Part shown: piece by piece, positions 9,979-19,624 of the stretch
Numbering within the stretch: the first letter of the stretch is position 1
How the letters are laid out: each line of letters opens with the position of its first letter
Assembly: GCF_900069005.2 (NCBI RefSeq)
Contig: NZ_LN831277.1
Coordinates: forward strand, 115,186-179,185
DNA: 64,000 nt
From: Paenibacillus sp. GM2
GTDB lineage: Bacteria > Bacillota > Bacilli > Paenibacillales > Paenibacillaceae
Reading direction: 5' to 3'
Notes under the pieces: model-generated
Databases searched by the model: none
The model's input: the letters and a program-made list of their open reading frames with translations, nothing else
What the model was told of the DNA's origin: nothing
Program-made: the position numbers and the translations under genes

Positions 9979-11802
9979 ATGCGGTTGCCCGCTTTCTTCC
10001 GTACGCTCCAAGTGAAGCTGATCATTATTTATGTACTGCTGATCTTGATTGCCATGCAATTGATCGGGGTTTATTTTGTGAGCGCGATGAAGACCTCGTT
10101 AACCAGCAATTTCACAAAAGAATTGCAGGAGCGGGCGGAGCTGCTCTCCGTGCTGGCGGCACAGAATTTGGGCGTGGTTGGGGAGTCGCAGGAAGAATCG
10201 ATGGAGAACTTGCGTGTACTGGTCAATAATCTGTTTACGATCAATGGAGCGGAGATTCAGGTGTTGGATGCCAGCGGCAAAGTGTTGACGACCTCCAAGC
10301 CGTCGCATGCCGATTATGTCGGTACAAAGAATACGCAGACGGTAGTCAGCCGTGCCCTGCAGGGGATTCGCGATAACGAGGAGTATATTATCGACGATGA
10401 CAATATCCGTAAGAAGGTCGTGGCCAAGCCGGTAGTTAGCGAAGGCAAGATTGTTGGGGCGATCTATATCGCCGCCTCAATGAGTGAACTATATGCGACA
10501 ATGGAGCGGATTAACAATATTTTTATATCGGGAATACTGTTGGCACTGGGGCTGACGGCCGTACTCGGTGTGATTCTCGCTCATACGATCACTGCGCCGA
10601 TCAAGGAATTGACACAGCGGGCGACGGCTGTGGCGGAGGGGCGGTTCCATCAGAAGATGCCGGAGTTCGGCAACGATGAGATCGGCCAGCTCAGCAAGGC
10701 TTTTAATTATATGACGAGCCGGCTGAGCGATGCACTCGCACAGAACGAAGAGGAGAAGGAGAAGCTGGCATCGATTCTGACGAATATGAGCGATGGTGTC
10801 ATCGCTACGGATGAGAACAATAGGGTAATTCTTATGAACAGACGGGCTAGCGAGATGCTTAATGTCGAGGAAGAGCTGGCAGGCAATATGGATATTATGG
10901 AGCTGCTTCAGCTTACCGAGGAGGAGCAGGTGATTTACGCTCAGGGGACGATGCATTCTACTTTGTTGGAGAATGAGACTTCCGAAGGCGATGAGTTCAT
11001 GATCCGTGTCACCTTTACACCGATTCATCGCCGCGAAATCGGGATCGTTGGCACGATTGCTGTACTGCAGGATGTGACCGAACAAGAGAAGCTGGAGGCA
11101 TCGCGTCGAGAATTTGTAGCCAACGTATCTCATGAGCTGCGTACACCGCTAACGACGATTAAGAGTTATACGGAAGCGCTGGAGGATGGCGCTATGCAGG
11201 ATGCGGAGCTTGGGCCGAAGTTCGCCTCGGTTATCCAGAACCAGACGGAAAGGATGATCCGTCTGGTTACGGACTTGCTGCATTTATCGCGGCTTGATTC
11301 GAAGGAGGCTGAGCTGCGCAAACGCCCAACGAATGTGATAGATATGCTGGAGGAGGTTGCTGACCGCTTCTCGTTCCAGATGCAAGAGAAAGGCATTAAT
11401 CCGAGCTTGGGGGTAGACAACAGCGTAGGTACCGTCTGGATTGACCGTGACCAGATTGACCAGGTATTGGACAATCTGATCTCTAATGCGCTGAAGTATA
11501 CACCGGAGGGCGGGTCGCTCACTCTTGAAGCCAGGGATATGCATGATGGAATGCTGGCCATCTCGGTCGAGGATAACGGGATGGGGATTCCGAAGAAGGA
11601 TCAAGAGCGGATTTTCGAACGCTTCTATCGGGTGGACAAGGCCCGTTCAAGAAATATGGGCGGTACAGGCCTCGGCCTATCCATTGCCCGGGAAATCGTT
11701 AAGGCGCATGGCGGAACGATCTGGCTGCAATCAGAGCTGGGTAAAGGAACCAAGGTTACTTTCACACTGCCACAGCAGGAGCAAGGGGGCAGGATGCCAT
11801 GA
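9979..11802 (+). CDS. walK: Sensor histidine kinase WalK
   Basis: Membrane kinase that phosphorylates WalR. The order of parts is a first membrane helix (about 12-32), an extracytoplasmic sensor region of about 150 residues, a second helix (about 182-203), HAMP, PAS (about 262-370), HisKA with phosphorylated H385 in VSHELRTPLTT, and HATPase with DNLISNALKYTPEGG and GTGLGLSI. At 607 residues it has the normal WalK length. It starts right after walR and overlaps walH by four bases (ATGA). Confidence 0.98.
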   Translation: MRLPAFFRTLQVKLIIIYVLLILIAMQLIGVYFVSAMKTSLTSNFTKELQERAELLSVLAAQNLGVVGESQEESMENLRVLVNNLFTINGAEIQVLDASGKVLTTSKPSHADYVGTKNTQTVVSRALQGIRDNEEYIIDDDNIRKKVVAKPVVSEGKIVGAIYIAASMSELYATMERINNIFISGILLALGLTAVLGVILAHTITAPIKELTQRATAVAEGRFHQKMPEFGNDEIGQLSKAFNYMTSRLSDALAQNEEEKEKLASILTNMSDGVIATDENNRVILMNRRASEMLNVEEELAGNMDIMELLQLTEEEQVIYAQGTMHSTLLENETSEGDEFMIRVTFTPIHRREIGIVGTIAVLQDVTEQEKLEASRREFVANVSHELRTPLTTIKSYTEALEDGAMQDAELGPKFASVIQNQTERMIRLVTDLLHLSRLDSKEAELRKRPTNVIDMLEEVADRFSFQMQEKGINPSLGVDNSVGTVWIDRDQIDQVLDNLISNALKYTPEGGSLTLEARDMHDGMLAISVEDNGMGIPKKDQERIFERFYRVDKARSRNMGGTGLGLSIAREIVKAHGGTIWLQSELGKGTKVTFTLPQQEQGGRMP

Positions 11803-13091
11803 GGGAGAAAATAAAATCAACGGCGCTTGTTCTGCTTGTCATTTGCAGTCTGGTCCAAAGTTATTTCTTAATTTATCGCCTGCCGGGCAACGATCCGGTT
11901 GTAAAGACGGTGAATAATTACGTGAAGACCGAGAATATGGGAACGGAATTGGAGGCAGACGAACTACTTTACCCTTCGCAGATAACCGTTCATTTGGGAA
12001 ATAACCGCCATACGGTCTTTTACCCGGAATCAACCTTTTATAATCTGATCTACTCCCGGTTAAAAGGCAGACAGTTCGACGGGTTCCAGCGTTATCCTGT
12101 ACAGAACATCAACTGGTCGGAAATCCGCGGCGATCAGATCGGGCTTGAACTGGAGTTCGGCAAAGGGGTTCCGGTGGAGCTTCTGCAGAAGGTGATGCAG
12201 ATCGCCAAGGATCCGCTGTTTGAAGGAGAGAGCATTAGCCGGCTCTTGATCTTTAGCACCGAGACAGAGGACCAGGTCAGAGTCTTCTTCTTCAGTTCAC
12301 GGGGAGATGTAGTCTATGAAGCGACCAAGGCTGACTTAACGGTGCAGGACGTGAAGCAGCAGTCTGATTTCGGCAAGGATTGGGTCTCTTACACGATGGA
12401 GAACGGGTACTATATTCCGGAACAGCCGATAGAAATGGTCGAGACGACACTGCTTACCGGATTGTTCTCTACAGAGCAAATGCAGAGCATGTTCTTTGAT
12501 CCAAGTATTACCCGTTACATCCGGGAGAAGGATGGATCGGAGATTTATACAGATGGAAGGCGAAGCCTGCAGGTGCGTCAAGGCCGCAATTGGATCAATT
12601 ACACGGATCCTGCGGCGGCAGCGGTAGCTGGTGAGAGCAGTCCGGGACGTAATGTGCTGTCTGCTATCGATTTTGTCAATCAGCATGGAGGCTGGAACGG
12701 AAAATATCGGCTGGACCAGAACGAAGGGGCTGGCGCGGAGTCGCAAACGGTTGTCTTCCAGCAATATTACGGTTCCGGGCAATATGGAGCGTTTCCGATT
12801 ATTGATCAATCGACTTTCCATTACGGCATGATCTCGCTTGAGCTTCGCCAAGGGACGATTACAGGCTATGAACGCTCGCTGATCTACTCGATCGGGGATG
12901 GCTCGGATAAGAAGGTTGTACAGCTTGCTGGTGGAGAGAAGCTGCGGAAGAAGCTTGAATTGTTGAGTCAGGAGTCCGTCATCAAACGCCTGTATCCTGC
13001 TTATCTTCCATCGCTTGGCGAGGAAGGGCTAAAGCTGACGCCGATGTGGGTAGCCGAGCTGCAGAATGGGGCTACTCGGATTTTGCCTTAG
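11799..13091 (+). CDS. walH: WalK regulatory protein WalH (YycH)
   Basis: In B. subtilis, YycH and YycI form a membrane complex with WalK that restrains its activity. This 430-residue protein has one N-terminal membrane helix (about 7-25) and a large extracytoplasmic region, as expected of the YycH family. Assignment rests on this topology, length and position between walK and walI. Its start overlaps the walK stop in ATGA. Confidence 0.93.
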   Translation: MREKIKSTALVLLVICSLVQSYFLIYRLPGNDPVVKTVNNYVKTENMGTELEADELLYPSQITVHLGNNRHTVFYPESTFYNLIYSRLKGRQFDGFQRYPVQNINWSEIRGDQIGLELEFGKGVPVELLQKVMQIAKDPLFEGESISRLLIFSTETEDQVRVFFFSSRGDVVYEATKADLTVQDVKQQSDFGKDWVSYTMENGYYIPEQPIEMVETTLLTGLFSTEQMQSMFFDPSITRYIREKDGSEIYTDGRRSLQVRQGRNWINYTDPAAAAVAGESSPGRNVLSAIDFVNQHGGWNGKYRLDQNEGAGAESQTVVFQQYYGSGQYGAFPIIDQSTFHYGMISLELRQGTITGYERSLIYSIGDGSDKKVVQLAGGEKLRKKLELLSQESVIKRLYPAYLPSLGEEGLKLTPMWVAELQNGATRILP

Positions 13092-13164
13092 GGCGGGAGA
13101 GGCCGTTAAAATAGTTTTTTGAACTAGATCTCAAGCAAGGCGAGATTGGAAAGGAGGCTGAGGG

Positions 13165-13914
13165 ATGGATTGGAGCCGTGCCAAGAATGTGTTGATCTAT
13201 GCTTTTTTGCTGCTGAATCTGGTACTGGGTTATCAGCTATGGAATGATCTGCAGGAGCAGGCGGATTCCAATCTGGACTTCACCTCTCTGGAGAGCAATA
13301 TTCAGAAGACGATGGATGAGAAGGGAATCAAGATTCTGGCGAAAATTCCGGGAGACACGCCAGCGCTGTCGAAAATCTCTTATCGCTTTGTAGACGGGGA
13401 TCAGAACGAACGGATGATCGATCTGGAGACGCCTGTCGACAGCAAGCTCATCTTTACGAGCAAGGAATTGGTTAACGCCTTGAAGGGAAGTATCCCTGAT
13501 ATCGGCGACTATTGGTATGATGAAGCGGCCAGTCGGGCCGGAGAGTTCATACTGCATCCTCTGGTAGGTGGCAAGTGGCCGTTGTTCAAGATTAATCTGA
13601 CCCTCTATTACAGCGATCAAAAGATTATCTCGTACAGGCAGCCAAAGATTGAGGTCAGCGATCCGGTCGAGGAGAAGGAACAGCGCGTATTGTCCGCATC
13701 CAAAGCTCTTGGCAATCTGATTGAGAACTTCCTGCCGGATGGAGCGGTTGTTACAGAGATTGAGCTTGGTTATTATGGCGAGGTATTTAATTCGGATGCC
13801 CATCTTCCTGCATCGCCGGCTTGGCGGTTTATTCTGGAGAGCGGCAAGGAGTATTACGTGCAGGGAATCAGCGGGGACGTCATCAGTCCGAATACAGAGA
13901 AAGCGAAGGAGTAA
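13165..13914 (+). CDS. walI: WalK regulatory protein WalI (YycI)
   Basis: Partner of WalH in control of WalK. The 249-residue product has a short cytoplasmic start (MDWSRAKNVLI), one membrane helix (about 9-26) and an extracytoplasmic domain. The MDWS-K start and YQLW motif after the helix are typical of YycI. A strong ribosome site (AAAGGAGG) precedes the ATG. It lies 73 bases after walH and 7 bases before walJ. Confidence 0.93.
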   Translation: MDWSRAKNVLIYAFLLLNLVLGYQLWNDLQEQADSNLDFTSLESNIQKTMDEKGIKILAKIPGDTPALSKISYRFVDGDQNERMIDLETPVDSKLIFTSKELVNALKGSIPDIGDYWYDEAASRAGEFILHPLVGGKWPLFKINLTLYYSDQKIISYRQPKIEVSDPVEEKEQRVLSASKALGNLIENFLPDGAVVTEIELGYYGEVFNSDAHLPASPAWRFILESGKEYYVQGISGDVISPNTEKAKE

Positions 13915-13921
13915 TGGGGAA

Positions 13922-14728
13922 ATGGGGCTACGATTTTCAGTATTATCCAGCGGATCAACGGGAAATGCGACACTGGTCGCTAATGGGGAGACGACATTGA
14001 TGATCGATGCCGGATTTAGTGCGAAGCGTATTGATGAGCTGCTGCTAGAACGCGGGGTCTCTGGGGAAGAGATTCAGGGCATTCTGGTGACGCATGAGCA
14101 TTCGGATCATATTAAAGGACTAGGCGCGGTTGCAAGAAAATATAATCTCCCTATCTATGCCAATGAGAAGACTTGGGAGGCGATGGAGAAGGCCGTCGGG
14201 AAGATCGCCGAAGAGAATCGGCGGATCCTTGGGACAGGGGAGACCCGGGATTTCGGTTCGCTGCGGGTAGAATCTTTTGGCATCTCGCATGACGCCGCCG
14301 AGCCTGTGGCCTATTGCTTCTATGACGGCAAGCAGAAGTTGAGCGTGTGCACGGATCTAGGCTATGCCAGCGACAAAGTAAAGATGTCGATTGCTGATTC
14401 CGATGTCATCGTGCTGGAAGCGAATCATGATATCGAAATGCTGCGCATGGGACGCTATCCTTGGAATATCAAGCGGCGTATTCTCGGCGATATGGGCCAT
14501 CTGTCGAATGAAGCGACCGGCGAGTTAATGAGCGAGATTCTAAGCGGACGAATCAAGCGGATCTATCTTGCCCATCTGAGCCGTGAACATAATATACCGG
14601 ATCTGGCCAGAATGTCGGTAAGAGGCGCCATGGAGGATCGTGGATGCTTCTATAAGGACAGCGAATTCAAGTTATGCGATACTTATTTTGATCGGCCTAC
14701 GCCATGGGATACGGTGGCGGACTTATAA
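13922..14728 (+). CDS. walJ: Metallo-beta-lactamase fold exonuclease WalJ (YycJ)
   Basis: MBL-fold hydrolase; the B. subtilis homologue is a 5'-3' DNA exonuclease linked to mismatch repair. The metal-binding motif HEHSDH is at residues 58-63, with further ligands in the AHLSREHN region. The ATG at 13922 gives a 268-residue protein starting MGLRFSVLSSGSTGN, the family start. The frame is open further upstream but there overlaps walI and has no family resemblance. It closes the walRKHIJ cluster; htrA follows after a 650-base interval. Confidence 0.95.
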   Translation: MGLRFSVLSSGSTGNATLVANGETTLMIDAGFSAKRIDELLLERGVSGEEIQGILVTHEHSDHIKGLGAVARKYNLPIYANEKTWEAMEKAVGKIAEENRRILGTGETRDFGSLRVESFGISHDAAEPVAYCFYDGKQKLSVCTDLGYASDKVKMSIADSDVIVLEANHDIEMLRMGRYPWNIKRRILGDMGHLSNEATGELMSEILSGRIKRIYLAHLSREHNIPDLARMSVRGAMEDRGCFYKDSEFKLCDTYFDRPTPWDTVADL

Positions 14729-14906
14729 AGGAATTTAGCTCGGCCGCCTTTGTTTCGATTTCGGCCCGGGTGACGATTCCTTTCTCAACTAAGAGTTCAA
14801 TAATGGTGCTGAGCGTTACCAGTTGATGGTAATGCTCTTCTTTTATGTCGGCCAATTTGGCCAGCATATTCACTTCATGCAATGGGGAGAGGGAATTGGA
14901 ATTCAT
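14697..14906 (-). CDS. Small hypothetical protein, convergent with walJ
   Basis: A 69-residue product (start MNSNSLSPLHEVN) that is soluble and mostly helical, with LSTIIELLVEKGIVTRAEIE in its C-terminal half, resembling the short helical repeat found in many small Bacilli proteins. On the minus strand AAAGGAG lies 11 bases before the ATG at 14906. The frame opens further upstream, but that extension has no ribosome site. Its end overlaps the last 32 bases of walJ tail to tail. The function is unknown. Confidence 0.6.
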   Translation of the reverse strand: MNSNSLSPLHEVNMLAKLADIKEEHYHQLVTLSTIIELLVEKGIVTRAEIETKAAELNSFISPPPYPMA

Positions 14907-15381
14907 CGTCGTTATGGCTCCTTTAGAGATATTTTTTACCAAATTTGATTGGCAATAATGACCATATGCTGATATAGACATTTTGTAAGCGATTTCTAGT
15001 GAAATTTCCCTGAATGGAAAATACTATAGTCCCATCCGGTAACGCCCAGGATATGATAGAATGAAACTATAAAACGAGGCACGTTTAAAAAGTCCAGTAG
15101 ACTTTGTAATTATTCTATAAAACTATGGTCTAAAAATAGTGTAGTCCAGTTAGTGGACAAACATTCCTGATTCCGTCAAAAAAGATGAAGAAAAATGGTT
15201 CAGGAGAGCAACCTGCAGGTCGATTTTGACGTCAGATAATTTGGGAATTGTGTGGTCATATGGCTTTGCTGTACCGGCATACAGTTTGAAGGGGAACTTA
15301 AGACTCCGATGGGTTGAGCGCCGAAGAACTGGATGAGGAATAGGCATAAACCCAGGGCAGAGTCATGGAGGGGGAGACTTG
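14907..15381. other. Intergenic region before htrA
   Basis: No coding frame with a ribosome site is seen. The only notable sequence is a weak WalR-box-like pair (TGTAAT, five bases, TATAAA at 15105-15121) with one mismatch. The htrA promoter was not identified. Confidence 0.4.
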
Positions 15382-16626
15382 ATGGGATTGTTCGATGATG
15401 ATTTTTACTCCACAAAGATATCTAGGCGGCATTTGCGTAGATCACCAAAGCAGGAAGGCTGGAGGGCGCCGAAGCATAGGAAAAAGGGCTTATCCACCTG
15501 GCAAGTCTCATTGATCTCCTCTTTGCTAAGTGCAATATTTGTTGTGTTATTATTTGTGATATTTACAGGGCTGAATTCCGCGAGGAATCCTGTGGATCTG
15601 ATCAATACGGTCAGCGCCGATCCGTTTAATCGAATTAGCGTTGCGGCTGATAAGGTTTCCCCCAGCGTTGTTAGCATACTGAATCATAATGAGTTCTCCA
15701 GAAGCAACCCCGATGATGCTGCATTAGGGTCCGGAGTGATCTTCAAACAGGACGACGGCAAGGCCTACATTATTACGAATAGTCATGTGATTAGCGGGGC
15801 GGACGATCTGGAGGTTGTGTCCAGCGACGGGGTGTCGCGGGAGGCAGAGATTGTCGGTCAGGATTCCATTAATGATATTGCTGTGCTGAGTATAGATGGC
15901 AAGGGGATTAACTCGGTAATAGAGCTTGGCGATTCCGATAGCCTGCGGGCTGGGGAGACGGTGATTGCCGTCGGCAACCCGCTTGGACTTGGAGGGACAT
16001 TGACGTCAGGGATCATTAGTTATACGAGCCGACTGATTCCGATATCGCTTAACCAGGATGGCGTTTACGATTGGGAGCAAAAAGTAATTCAAACGGATGC
16101 CGCGATTAATGAGGGCAACAGCGGCGGGGCATTGGTCGATCTGAAGGGCCGTCTGATCGGGATTAATACGATGAAGATTTCCGATACAGGGGTGGAAGGG
16201 CTCGGCTTTGCGATTCCGGTAAATGATGTAATGAAGACGGTGAACGGCATTATGCAGTATGGCAAGGTGGTACGTCCATATCTCGGAGTATACACGCTGG
16301 ATCTGGATAACCCTTACGCGCCGATCGATGCTGAGCAGCGCAAACAGTTGAAGCTGCCGCAGAATATTACATCCGGGGTGATCGTACTGGAAGCGCATGG
16401 TCCGGCTCAACTAGCGGGGCTGCAGCTTAACGATGTCATTGTGCAGCTTGATAAGGAGCCCATCGCTTCGACCCGGGAACTTCGCAAGTATTTGTACGAC
16501 GAGAAGAAGGTTGGGGATACGCTCGAGATTACCTTCTATCGTGATGGCAAGCTGCAGACGTCGAACTGCAAGCTAACGGATAAGCCTTCCGAGGCAGAGA
16601 TTGAAGCGGGCCTTGGAGATAGATAA
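15382..16626 (+). CDS. htrA: HtrA/DegP-like membrane serine protease
   Basis: Membrane-anchored quality-control protease facing the wall side. One membrane helix (about 41-62) is followed by a trypsin-like domain with the triad H135 (TNSHV), D165 (NDIAVLS) and S247 (GNSGG), then a C-terminal PDZ domain (about 310-400). The 414-residue length is normal. The ATG at 15382 follows GGAGGGGGAG; the TTG at 15379 is in frame but unnecessary. It corresponds to YyxA/HtrC, which sits next to the wal cluster in B. subtilis. Confidence 0.95.
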   Translation: MGLFDDDFYSTKISRRHLRRSPKQEGWRAPKHRKKGLSTWQVSLISSLLSAIFVVLLFVIFTGLNSARNPVDLINTVSADPFNRISVAADKVSPSVVSILNHNEFSRSNPDDAALGSGVIFKQDDGKAYIITNSHVISGADDLEVVSSDGVSREAEIVGQDSINDIAVLSIDGKGINSVIELGDSDSLRAGETVIAVGNPLGLGGTLTSGIISYTSRLIPISLNQDGVYDWEQKVIQTDAAINEGNSGGALVDLKGRLIGINTMKISDTGVEGLGFAIPVNDVMKTVNGIMQYGKVVRPYLGVYTLDLDNPYAPIDAEQRKQLKLPQNITSGVIVLEAHGPAQLAGLQLNDVIVQLDKEPIASTRELRKYLYDEKKVGDTLEITFYRDGKLQTSNCKLTDKPSEAEIEAGLGDR

Positions 16627-16809
16627 TTGATAGCTAATAAACTCTCTTACTGGCGTGTAACATCGCTGACAGTTTAAGGCGTGTGATGCTGTTCTATCAG
16701 CTCATGCGCCTTAATCATTTACCGTTTGGCGGAGATAGACTTAGGAGATACTGTTTTGAATGACATATGACTTTGAATAATGCTTCATCCAGTTAAGAGG
16801 AGGTACGTT

Positions 16810-17283
16810 ATGTTAGCCGATATTAGGGTTGAGGACGGTGGTTATATCGCTTACTTCACTCGTCAATTCCGTCATTCGAGTGCAGAGGTCTGGTCCTATC
16901 TGACAGAAAATGAGAAGCTAAAGCAATGGTTCTCAGAGCTGCAGGTGGACAAGCTTGGTGTGGGTGGAGTGATCAGGTTCGATATGCGGGACGGGACTTT
17001 TATAGAGCTTGAAATTACGGAGTTCAAGCCGGGTTCTGTTTTGGAATATACTTGGGGAGCTGATCGAGTTCGCTTTGAATTGTATTCGAAATCAGATGGC
17101 TGCCGCTTGCTTCTAGTGGAGAAGTTAAGCAAGATTACCGCTCATACTCCTAAGGATCTGGCTGGTTGGCATGTATGTCTGGATATGATTCAAGTATTGC
17201 TTGGTGAGAAGACCCTAGAATCGCGGGAAGAGGAATGGAAAATAAGGTATCGGGAATATGCTCAACGGGTGGGGACTCTCTAG
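16810..17283 (+). CDS. SRPBCC (AHSA1-type) domain protein
   Basis: A 157-residue single-domain protein of the START/Bet v1-like fold. The pattern F-hsa-eVW-l-te-lkqWf near residues 18-35 and the later G-hvclD stretch are typical of AHSA1-like proteins, which bind small hydrophobic ligands or act as Hsp90-type cofactors. The ATG at 16810 follows GAGGAGG; the ATG ten codons upstream lacks a site. No operon partner is close. The specific role is unknown. Confidence 0.85.
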   Translation: MLADIRVEDGGYIAYFTRQFRHSSAEVWSYLTENEKLKQWFSELQVDKLGVGGVIRFDMRDGTFIELEITEFKPGSVLEYTWGADRVRFELYSKSDGCRLLLVEKLSKITAHTPKDLAGWHVCLDMIQVLLGEKTLESREEEWKIRYREYAQRVGTL

Positions 17284-17346
17284 TTGATTAGGGGATATCC
17301 TCCAGGTCTGTAGATCGATCGGGAAATATAGATATTACTTTCTCCA

Positions 17347-17375
17347 TTGACGGATTTGTCGAGTGGTGTTAATAT
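17347..17375 (+). promoter_or_regulatory. Sigma-A promoter of the glycan operon
   Basis: TTGACG (17347-17352), a 17-base spacer and TAATAT (17370-17375). The predicted transcript start near 17382 falls on the first base of operator 1. Confidence 0.7.
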
Positions 17376-17381
17376 CAATCT

Positions 17382-17403
17382 AAAGTTTAAACCTTTATAC
17401 TTT
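17382..17403. promoter_or_regulatory. LacI-type operator 1 of the glycan operon
   Basis: A 22-base near-perfect palindrome with left arm AAAGTTTAAA, centre CC and right arm TTTATACTTT (one arm mismatch). It covers the predicted transcription start of the LacI gene at 17577. Confidence 0.72.
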
Positions 17404-17475
17404 GTTTTGGTTTTGTTCTAATTACTGGGCATTAATTTATCAATTCAGAGGTAATAGGGTTTTTTTTGTACCTAT

Positions 17476-17497
17476 AAAGTTTAAAGGTTTAAACTTT
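17476..17497. promoter_or_regulatory. LacI-type operator 2 of the glycan operon
   Basis: A palindrome with perfect 10-base arms AAAGTTTAAA and TTTAAACTTT around a GG centre. It is 94 bases (centre to centre) downstream of operator 1, so a repressor tetramer could loop between them or block elongation. Confidence 0.75.
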
Positions 17498-17576
17498 TGT
17501 GAATGGTGAGGAGCCATAGCATTTAATAAGATCATGTTGAAAGCTGAATTCAGAGCATGAAGGAGATAACGTATAG

Positions 17577-18566
17577 ATGAATATTCACGATGTAGCTAAA
17601 AAGTCCGGCCTCTCCGTAGTCACGGTATCGCGGGTAATTAACAACTCGCCATCGGTGCGGGAAGCCAATAGACAGAAGGTGCTGAAGGCGATGGAGGAGC
17701 TTAACTATCAGCCTAACTCAGCGGCACAAAGCCTGGTACGGGGCAGAACAGGTGTTATCGGTATGTCGATCAACAATTTCAATGATTCTTTTTATGATCG
17801 CGTTATTCGCGTAGTGAACCGAAGACTGGCTGAGCAGGGATATTTCCTCGCATTGTCCATCGCGGAAAATGAAGGAGAGGGCGACAACTTTCTGTTTCAG
17901 AAGGACCGTGTAGACGGCATTATTTTGCTGTCTCCTATTGAGGAAGAGCAATACGTTGCTGAGCTGAAAAGGAAGAAAATTCCGTTTGTGCTGCTCGACA
18001 ACCAGTTCTCACATGAAGATGTTCCCAGTGTCCTCGTGGATAACTATCAGGGCGGGTACGATGCGACCAGGCATCTAGTCGAATTGGGCCATACCAGGAT
18101 TGCCTATATCGGCGGGCCTTCGGTATTCCTCAGTGTGGCGGAGAGGCGAAGAGGTTATATCCAGGCTCTGGCTGATGCCGGGTTAACCTCCTTTGCCATT
18201 GAATACAGCGGCTTTACAGTTAGCAGCGGTTATGAGATTGCACGCAAATGGATCCGCGATGACACTTTGCCGACAGCTATTTTCGCCGGGGATGACTTTA
18301 TTGCTTTGGGGGTGGTACAGGCGCTTCGTGAGGAGGGAATTATGGTGCCGCATGATATATCGGTCGTTGGCTTCGACGATCAGCAATTCGTGGCTGAATT
18401 TTTCCCTAGACTGACGACGGTAAGGCAGCCGGAGGCGCAAATGGGCAGCATCGGCGTGGATTTGCTGCTTAAGTATATCAACGGGGAGGTGGCGGAACCC
18501 GCTGTAACGAAGCTTGCTCCTCAGCTTCTGGTACGGGAATCCACGGCATATGTGAAGCGGACATAA
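17577..18566 (+). CDS. LacI-family transcriptional regulator
   Basis: Sugar-responsive DNA-binding protein. Residues 1-55 form the LacI headpiece (IHDVAKKSGLSVVTVSRVINN), and residues about 60-329 form a periplasmic-binding-protein-like sensor with the usual GVIG, DGIILLSP and VGFDDQ motifs. At 329 residues it is full length. The ribosome site GAAGGAGATAAC precedes the ATG. Two palindromic operators upstream imply autoregulation, and the six genes that follow on the same strand are its probable targets. Confidence 0.95.
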   Translation: MNIHDVAKKSGLSVVTVSRVINNSPSVREANRQKVLKAMEELNYQPNSAAQSLVRGRTGVIGMSINNFNDSFYDRVIRVVNRRLAEQGYFLALSIAENEGEGDNFLFQKDRVDGIILLSPIEEEQYVAELKRKKIPFVLLDNQFSHEDVPSVLVDNYQGGYDATRHLVELGHTRIAYIGGPSVFLSVAERRRGYIQALADAGLTSFAIEYSGFTVSSGYEIARKWIRDDTLPTAIFAGDDFIALGVVQALREEGIMVPHDISVVGFDDQQFVAEFFPRLTTVRQPEAQMGSIGVDLLLKYINGEVAEPAVTKLAPQLLVRESTAYVKRT

Positions 18567-18592
18567 CGATCATTTAGGAGTGAAACGAAACG

Positions 18593-19570
18593 GTGAGATA
18601 CTATTTGGGAGTAGATGGAGGCGGAAGTAAAACCTACGCCGTAATTGCAGATGAACGGGGTCATGTGGTCGGCATCGGCAGAGGGGGAAATGGCAATCAT
18701 CAGAAGGATCGGCGGGAGGCGGAGCTCAGCTTGAAGCTGGCTGTGACGGAGGCGTTGGGGGCCGCCGGATTGAGGGAAGAACAGGTTGAATTCGCCTGGT
18801 TCGGTCTGGCAGGTGCTGACCGGGAAGGGGATTTTCGCATCTTGCGACCGATCGTATCCCGTTTGGGCCTACCGCGCACAGAGATCTCTTGCGACACCTG
18901 GATTGCTTTGCGGGCAGGAACGGAGGAAAGCCATGGGGTAGTGCTGATCTGCGGATCGGGAGTGAACTGCTCAGGCAAGAATCGGGCCGGAGGTACGTTT
19001 CAATGCGGCGGATTCGGCTATCGGTTCGGCGACTTTGGCGGCGGGTACGACTTGAGCGTTGAGGTATTCCGCACGGTGATCCGTTCCTACGAAGGAAGGG
19101 AGAAGCCTACCGTTTTATCGGAAAAGTTAATGGACTTCCTCGGTTATTCCAGCGTGGCAGAGCTTAGAGATGATTATTTGGATTATTCAAAGCAGCTGCC
19201 GATCGGTACTGCCGAGCTGTTGTTCCATGCGGCTGAAGCGGGGGATGAGGTGGCGATCAGGCTGCTTGAGAAGCAGGGGAAGGAGCTGGGGCTCGCCGCG
19301 GTGGCAACCATTCATCAATTGAACATGGGTGAAGACAGCTTCCAACTCGTGCTCGCAGGCAGCCTGCTGACGAAGGGAGACCGCTTAGGCCTGATTAGAT
19401 CCGCTATAGAGCAGAAAGTGAAGCAGGCAGCGCCAAAAGGTACGCTGACGATTCTGAATCGGGAACCTGTCGTTGGAGCGGTAGTCCTGGCGATGGAGCG
19501 CAGCGGTGTACATATGAATTCAGAGCTTCTGAGAGTTCTATCCCAGGTCAAAGTCCCGTCAACAAAGTGA
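18593..19570 (+). CDS. BadF/BadG-type ATPase, N-acetylglucosamine kinase-like
   Basis: Sugar kinase of the ASKHA fold. The phosphate-1 loop is DGGGSKT (residues 7-13), followed by GNGNH, the CGSGVNC adenosine segment and GFGYRFGDFGGG. These fit the BadF/BcrA family branch that includes N-acetylglucosamine kinases. The start is GTG with AGGAGTGA upstream. It lies 27 bases after the LacI gene. In this operon it may phosphorylate an amino sugar or an imported oligosaccharide; the substrate is inferred. Confidence 0.88.
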   Translation: MRYYLGVDGGGSKTYAVIADERGHVVGIGRGGNGNHQKDRREAELSLKLAVTEALGAAGLREEQVEFAWFGLAGADREGDFRILRPIVSRLGLPRTEISCDTWIALRAGTEESHGVVLICGSGVNCSGKNRAGGTFQCGGFGYRFGDFGGGYDLSVEVFRTVIRSYEGREKPTVLSEKLMDFLGYSSVAELRDDYLDYSKQLPIGTAELLFHAAEAGDEVAIRLLEKQGKELGLAAVATIHQLNMGEDSFQLVLAGSLLTKGDRLGLIRSAIEQKVKQAAPKGTLTILNREPVVGAVVLAMERSGVHMNSELLRVLSQVKVPSTK

Positions 19571-19624
19571 TATTGTGAATTCATCTTCAGTCCATTCAAA
19601 AGTTAAACGAAAGAAGGGTCTAGC

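Noticed and set aside
13721-13921. Upstream extension of walJ
   Set aside because: The extra 67 codons overlap walI in another frame and lack family resemblance; the ATG at 13922 gives the expected start.
15105-15121. WalR-box-like direct repeat before htrA
   Set aside because: One of the two hexamers has a mismatch (TATAAA instead of TGTWAH) and no promoter is visible near it. Such sequences are common in AT-rich DNA.
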